From positions 1 to 31,485 of the forward strand of contig JAZTYK010000014.1 of NCBI GenBank assembly GCA_045636925.1: a DNA stretch of 31,485 bases, given 5' to 3'. The notes under the pieces are model-generated. The model was given only the letters and a program-made list of their open reading frames with translations. It searched no databases and was not told the DNA's origin. The position numbers were made by a program, and so were the translations under genes. Positions 30,716 through 31,485 of the stretch are shown here, one piece after another (the stretch's first letter is position 1; the number at the start of each line of letters is the position of its first letter). Source of the DNA: JAZTYK01 sp045636925. Lineage in GTDB: Bacteria; Bacillota; Clostridia; Oscillospirales; Butyricicoccaceae.

Positions 30716-31444
30716 ATGCAAGCAATCGTCACCACAGACCTTACCAAGCATTACCACAAATTAACCGCAGTGGACGCCCTTAACTTACAGATCCCTAAGG
30801 GCGAATTATTTTCCCTGCTTGGCATCAATGGCGCCGGAAAAACAACGGCCATCAAAATGCTGACCGGCTTGAGCGCACCAACCAGCGGAGATGCCTTCCT
30901 TGGAGGTTACAGCATCACCAAAGAGCCCAAACAAGCAAAGCAACTGATCGGCGTGTCGCCCCAGGAAACAGCAGTTGCGCCCAATCTAACGGCAGAAGAA
31001 AATCTATCACTAATGTGCGGTATTTATGGTTTTTCCAAGCAGAAAACGAAAGACAAGATCCAAACACTTTCCTCCCAGTTTGGATTAGATCCTATTTTGC
31101 AGCAAAAAGCCGGCACATTGTCCGGTGGCTGGCAGCGCAGATTGAGCATTGCCATGGCATTGATCAGCGAGCCGCAGATCTTATTTTTAGACGAACCTTC
31201 CCTCGGTTTGGATGTTGTCGCCAGGCGGGAGCTGTGGAAAATGATCCTGGATCTGAAAGGCAGGATCACCATGGTCCTGACCACCCATTATTTAGAAGAA
31301 GCCGAAGCACTTTCTGATCGGATCGGCATCATGAAAAACGGCAAATTACTGGCCATGGGAACTGCGCAAGCTTTATGCGAGCAAACCGGGGCTAAGGACT
31401 TCGAGTCTGCTTTTATCACCATCGTGCAGGAGGAGGCAAGATGA
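30716..31444 (+). CDS. ABC transporter ATP-binding protein (ABC-2 type exporter)
   Basis: 242 residues. Walker A is LGINGAGKTTAIKML (35-49, K42), signature LSGGWQRRLSIAMAL (135-149), Walker B ILFLDEPSLGLD (155-166, E160) and H-loop TTHYLEEAEALSDRIG (His191). It resembles the ATPase of ABC-2 exporters (drug, lantibiotic or sodium efflux type), which work with a separate permease encoded directly after (ATGA overlap). The substrate is unknown. Its codons differ from neighbours: Leu is often TTA and many third bases are A or T, suggesting transfer. The start follows an AGGAGG site; longer in-frame starts reach into the element and promoter. Confidence 0.9.
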   Translation: MQAIVTTDLTKHYHKLTAVDALNLQIPKGELFSLLGINGAGKTTAIKMLTGLSAPTSGDAFLGGYSITKEPKQAKQLIGVSPQETAVAPNLTAEENLSLMCGIYGFSKQKTKDKIQTLSSQFGLDPILQQKAGTLSGGWQRRLSIAMALISEPQILFLDEPSLGLDVVARRELWKMILDLKGRITMVLTTHYLEEAEALSDRIGIMKNGKLLAMGTAQALCEQTGAKDFESAFITIVQEEAR

Positions 31445-31485
31445 AAATGATGACATTCGCAAGAAGATGCGCAAAAGAAATTCTG
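31441..31485 (+). CDS. ABC transporter permease (first 15 codons, cut by window edge)
   Basis: The ATG at 31441 overlaps the stop of the ATPase gene by four bases and follows AGGAGG. The visible start, MKMMTFARRCAKEIL, is the cytoplasmic, basic and hydrophobic beginning typical of ABC-2 permeases, but it is too short to identify by itself. The call rests on context. Confidence 0.65.
   Translation, partial: MKMMTFARRCAKEIL

Noticed and set aside
30303..30757. Minus-strand frames across the tRNA-Arg gene (one with PARLELTTLRLGG).
   Set aside because: This is the familiar false protein made by translating the antisense of a tRNA and its terminator. It has no ribosome site.

Overview
This window looks like chromosomal DNA from a gut-type low-G+C-lineage Firmicute with fairly high GC, most plausibly in the Oscillospiraceae/Ruminococcaceae (Faecalibacterium, Gemmiger or Subdoligranulum-like). 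The evidence is strong CTG/GCC/GGC codon bias, AGGAGG-type ribosome binding sites, TATAAT-type promoters often with an upstream TG, a YloU-YloV pair, a SecA with a C-terminal zinc motif, an FMN-riboswitch-controlled RibU and a YmdB-YfiH pair. Genus is inference. Nearly all of it is core or housekeeping sequence; only the two ends look accessory.

Layout. 1-576 (minus) is the 5' part of a Stealth-family sugar-phosphate transferase cut by the window edge. 577-990 is a 414-base gap with an unassigned plus-strand terminator. 991-1959 (plus) is a membrane-anchored HTH regulator. 2007-5677 (minus) is an operon of an alpha/beta hydrolase, a membrane-anchored MurF-type ligase and a D-Ala-D-Ala ligase. 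5847-8666 (minus) is trkA-trkH potassium uptake. 8941-12934 (plus) is a MoxR / DUF58 / transglutaminase operon. 12992-13582 (minus) is ribU behind an FMN riboswitch and terminator. 14072-16090 (plus) is a Gls24-family protein plus a FakA-like kinase, followed by a CBS protein (16259-16675). 16724-18478 (minus) is a YcxB-like membrane protein and an M20 amidohydrolase. 18754-21471 (plus) is secA. 21534-25147 (minus) is a heterodimeric ABC exporter. 25320-26450 (minus) is alanine racemase. 26647-27213 (plus) is a PduL-type phosphotransacylase and 27374-28654 (plus) an ArsB/NhaD-type ion transporter. 28707-30286 (minus) is ymdB-yfiH. 30351-30427 is tRNA-Arg(CCU), followed by a fold-back non-coding stretch and the start of an ABC transporter operon running off the window.

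How the genes work together. Three separated loci converge on peptidoglycan D-alanine chemistry: Alr makes D-Ala, Ddl joins two D-Ala, and the MurF-type ligase adds the dipeptide; YfiH is linked to cleaning up mis-incorporated precursors. The MurF-type protein is unusual in carrying an N-terminal membrane region where the precursor-binding domain normally sits. Transcription units are well delimited: most intergenic gaps hold a recognisable promoter or a strong, often bidirectional, hairpin terminator.

The least explained parts are the membrane-anchored MurF with its Ddl partner (which carries the same Gly/Ser/Lys peptide twice), and the stretch after the tRNA-Arg, where a diverged copy of the tRNA 3' end sits inside an imperfect fold-back element next to a gene of different codon use. 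No CRISPR array, transposase or phage gene was seen.
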